Shown: piece by piece, positions 61,931 through 64,000 of the stretch | Position numbering within the stretch: position 1 is the stretch's first letter | How the letters are laid out: each line of letters begins with the position of its first letter | Assembly: GCF_000826545.1 (NCBI RefSeq) | Contig: NZ_CDME01000010.1 | Coordinates: 369,019 to 433,018, forward strand | Direction of reading: 5' to 3' | DNA length: 64,000 nucleotides | Source: Kibdelosporangium sp. MJ126-NF4 | GTDB taxonomy: Bacteria; Actinomycetota; Actinomycetes; Mycobacteriales; Pseudonocardiaceae | Program-made: the position numbers and the translations under genes | The notes under the pieces: generated by a model | The model's database searches: none | What the model was told of the DNA's origin: nothing | What the model saw: only the letters and a program-made list of their open reading frames with translations

Positions 61931-62695
61931 GTGGACGGAAAAACCAGCACATCGGCTGGACTGCGGATCGCGGTGGAGATGCGCGCTCGGATCGACGACG
62001 GTCTTTGGCCGGTCGGCACGACTCTGCCGACGGAGCTCGAGTTGGCGCGCGAGTTCGATGTCAGTCGCCCGTCGGTGCGGGAGGCGCTGAGTGCTCTGCG
62101 CTTCGCCGGGTACGTCGAACCGCGCCGCAGGCGTGGCACCGTGGTGACCAGCGCCTCGCCGGTGTCGAGTGGGCCACGGCATATCCGTGCCGCGCGTACT
62201 TTCGGTGAGGTCGTGGATCTGTTGGAAGCGCGGCTTGTGCTGGAACCCGCCGTTGTGGCCTTTGCCGCGGCGGATCCCGATCCCGTGGCGCTCGATCTGG
62301 CGCACGAGGCTGTCGGTGGGATGGAGTTGGTGACCGGGAGTGATGCCATCCCGGCCGACACCGACCACCGGCTGCACGCGGCGATCGCCGACGTGTGCCG
62401 AAATCCCGAACTCCGTGCCGGGCTCACTTCGTTGCTGGAACGGGCATCTGGCCCGGTATGGCGGCGAACGCAGGCCACCGCGTGGGAAGGCGGCGCCCCT
62501 CTGTCGCGCCGGTGGGCGCACGACCACAGGGAAGTTGTCGGCGCGCTGGAGCGTGGAGACGGCACTGCGGCGGCCGACGCGTCCCGGCGTCATCTGCTGT
62601 CCGCTGTGGGCAATGCGGCCGACTGTCCCGAGATGCCACCGTCGCTGCGTCGGCGGCTGCTGGGGCTCCGGGAGCGGTTCGGACCGGCTGAGTGA
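61931..62695 (+). CDS. GntR/FadR-family transcriptional regulator
   Basis: This 254-residue regulator has an N-terminal winged helix (LRIAVEMRARIDDGLWPVGTTLPTELELAREFDVSRPSVREALSALRFAGYVE) and an all-helical FCD ligand domain with metal-ligand His candidates (DTDHRLHAAIAD and WAHDHREVVGALE). The TauE gene overlaps its stop by 4 bp and the PLP lyase follows 8 bp after TauE. It therefore probably controls this operon in response to a small acid such as a sulfonate. Confidence 0.9.
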   Translation: MDGKTSTSAGLRIAVEMRARIDDGLWPVGTTLPTELELAREFDVSRPSVREALSALRFAGYVEPRRRRGTVVTSASPVSSGPRHIRAARTFGEVVDLLEARLVLEPAVVAFAAADPDPVALDLAHEAVGGMELVTGSDAIPADTDHRLHAAIADVCRNPELRAGLTSLLERASGPVWRRTQATAWEGGAPLSRRWAHDHREVVGALERGDGTAAADASRRHLLSAVGNAADCPEMPPSLRRRLLGLRERFGPAE

Positions 62696-63438
62696 TCGCC
62701 GTCGTCCTGCTCGCCCCTCCGGTCGGTCTCCTCATCGGAGCGATCGGTATCGGCGGCGTCCTTCTTCCTCCCGCCCTGACGTGGCTCGGCGGGCTCGACG
62801 CGCACACCGCCGCCGGAACGAGCAGTTGGTGCTTTCTGTTCACGGGGCTGGTCGGCACGGCCATGTACGCACGGCAGCGGACAGTCGCGTGGCGGTTGGC
62901 GGGCCTGCTCACCGTCGGCGCCGCGCCAGCCGCGGTGGGTGGCGCGGCTGTGAACGTGCTGCTTCCCGCGCAGTTCCTGCGAATGCTGCTGGCACTGCTG
63001 GTCCTCGGCGTGGGTGTGCACCAGATGTGGTTCCGTTCCGGGGCGTCCGGGGATCGCGTGGCCCTGCCCGCTTTCGGTACTGTGCTCGTCGGTGCCGTGG
63101 TGGGGTTCGGCTCCGCGCTGACCGGCACCGGCGGACCTGTGCTGCTCGTGCCCCTGCTGTTGGCACTCGGTGTCCAGCCGTTGACGACCATCGCGGTCGC
63201 CCAGGTGATCTCGCTGCCGCTCGTCGGATTCGCGGTACTCGGATACTCGGCGCACGGGTACGTCCACTTTGGACTTGGAAGTCTGCTCGGCGTGCTGGCC
63301 GGTGTCGGTGCGCTGGTCGGGTCCCGGCTGGTGCTCGGGCTCGCGAGGCAGCGTCTGCACCGTGTTGTCTCCGTCGCGATGGTGGCGTTCGGCGTTGTGC
63401 TGCTCGCCGGTGCTCTTGTCCCCGTTTTCCTGTCGTAG
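62692..63438 (+). CDS. TauE/SafE-family sulfite or organosulfonate exporter
   Basis: The 248-residue membrane protein has about eight hydrophobic segments and the family landmarks LLAPPVGLLIGAIGIGGVLLPPAL and VVGFGSALTGTGGPVLLVPLLL. TauE/SafE proteins move sulfite, sulfoacetate or related anions. The GTG start overlaps the regulator stop. Next to a cysteate-sulfo-lyase-like enzyme it resembles CuyZ, which exports the sulfite released from cysteate. The substrate is inferred. Confidence 0.88.
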   Translation: MIAVVLLAPPVGLLIGAIGIGGVLLPPALTWLGGLDAHTAAGTSSWCFLFTGLVGTAMYARQRTVAWRLAGLLTVGAAPAAVGGAAVNVLLPAQFLRMLLALLVLGVGVHQMWFRSGASGDRVALPAFGTVLVGAVVGFGSALTGTGGPVLLVPLLLALGVQPLTTIAVAQVISLPLVGFAVLGYSAHGYVHFGLGSLLGVLAGVGALVGSRLVLGLARQRLHRVVSVAMVAFGVVLLAGALVPVFLS

Positions 63439-63445
63439 GAAGGAC

Positions 63446-64000
63446 ATGACCGTGGACCTCGAAGCTCGTTTGGCGCGATTCCCCCGCGAGCGCCTCGCGT
63501 TGACCCCAACCCCGTTGGACGTGCTGGAGAACCTCAGTGCGCGGTTAGGCACCCGGGTGTTGCTCAAACGCGACGACCTCACCGGACTGGCACTCGGCGG
63601 GGACAAACCGCGCAAGCTCGAATACGAACTCGCCGATGCCCGGCTTGCCCAGGCCGACACGGTCGTCACCTGCGGATCGATGCAGAGCAACCATGCCCGG
63701 CTCACCACGGCGGCTGCCCGCAGGCTCGGAATGGACTGCACGGTGGTGCTCAGCCGAGACGCCTACGCGGAGCTCCAAGGCAACCTGCTCACGGTGCGGA
63801 TCCTGGGTGGGGACGTGCGGGTGGTCGACGTCGAAGACCACTGGGACCTCGAACCGCACGCACAGGCGGTGTGCGACGAGCTCCGCGCGGCCGGGCGCAG
63901 GCCGCATTTCATCCCGGTGAGCGGTACCACCGCGCGCAGTTGTCTCGGTTACGTTCGGGCAGGCTTGGAACTCGCCGCACAACTGCGTGCGGCCGGGGAA
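63446..64000 (+). CDS. D-cysteine desulfhydrase/cysteate sulfo-lyase-like PLP enzyme (3' end outside window)
   Basis: The first 185 residues of a fold-type II PLP enzyme are present. The PLP lysine candidate is Lys54 in GGDKPRKLEYEL, and VVTCGSMQSNHARLTTAAA is the family's substrate loop. Members include D-cysteine desulfhydrase, ACC deaminase and CuyA, which splits L-cysteate into pyruvate, ammonia and sulfite. The ATG follows GGAAGGA, and the frame is open to the end of the window. Its place after a TauE exporter favours a sulfur-releasing lyase. Confidence 0.85.
   Translation, partial: MTVDLEARLARFPRERLALTPTPLDVLENLSARLGTRVLLKRDDLTGLALGGDKPRKLEYELADARLAQADTVVTCGSMQSNHARLTTAAARRLGMDCTVVLSRDAYAELQGNLLTVRILGGDVRVVDVEDHWDLEPHAQAVCDELRAAGRRPHFIPVSGTTARSCLGYVRAGLELAAQLRAAGE

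Overview
The window is GC-rich actinomycete DNA, with GTG/TTG starts, overlapping stop/start junctions, SARP and AfsR-type regulators, and XRE regulators with DUF5753 or TPR-like C-termini. The style suggests a Pseudonocardiales organism (Amycolatopsis/Kibdelosporangium-like), but no marker gene here fixes the genus. No tRNA, rRNA or CRISPR array was seen, and no gap between genes exceeds about 300 bases.

Region 1 (1-19.8 kb) and region 3 (29-44.1 kb) read as two arms of one natural-product cluster that continues to the left of the window. Aromatic precursor: PhzE-like (1615) and PhzD-like (965) enzymes plus an EntA-type SDR (11079) should turn chorismate into 3-hydroxyanthranilate. Nitrogen chemistry: a CreE-like flavoprotein (6646) directly after a CreM-like acyl-CoA-ligase homologue (5087), and a CreD-like fumarase-superfamily lyase at the far end (41829), together match the aspartate-nitrosuccinate nitrous-acid pathway and an ATP-dependent diazotase. 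Sugar: RfbA, a DegT aminotransferase, a C-methyltransferase, a 5-epimerase, a 4-ketoreductase, an N,N-dimethyltransferase and a DesVII-like glycosyltransferase point to a vancosamine-like L-aminosugar that is N,N-dimethylated. Isoprenoid: ispH, a polyprenyl diphosphate synthase, dxs and ispG form a private MEP block, with a UbiA-type prenyltransferase and an MpaB/DUF2236 oxygenase. Tailoring: a quinone oxidoreductase-SRPBCC fusion, a PhyH oxygenase and an FAD oxidoreductase. Regulation: SARP, AfsR-like and STAND-LuxR proteins, plus a transposase-like protein that has lost part of its catalytic signature. My reading is a glycosylated meroterpenoid made from 3-hydroxyanthranilate and processed through a diazo or other N-N step. 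I do not recognise the product.

Region 2 (19.9-28.9 kb) separates the arms. It holds an XRE-kinase-2H-phosphoesterase operon, a divergent locus with a degenerate aminotransferase-fold protein and a truncated XRE/DUF5753 regulator, then an aldo/keto reductase, a DHA2 exporter and an FMN reductase.

Region 4 (44.2-64 kb) is accessory and housekeeping. It contains a GrpB protein, an MBL hydrolase with a divergent TetR and a palindromic operator, and an Lrp-type regulator divergent from a DHA2 exporter. Next come a secreted Cys-containing peptide followed by a SunS-like glycosyltransferase, a secreted M4+M28 double protease, a LysR regulator, a transposase remnant, a VOC protein and an APH(3'')-like kinase. 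The region ends with a divergent NAD-dependent DNA ligase, a second XRE module, and a FadR-TauE-PLP lyase operon that resembles a cysteate sulfo-lyase system and runs off the right edge.
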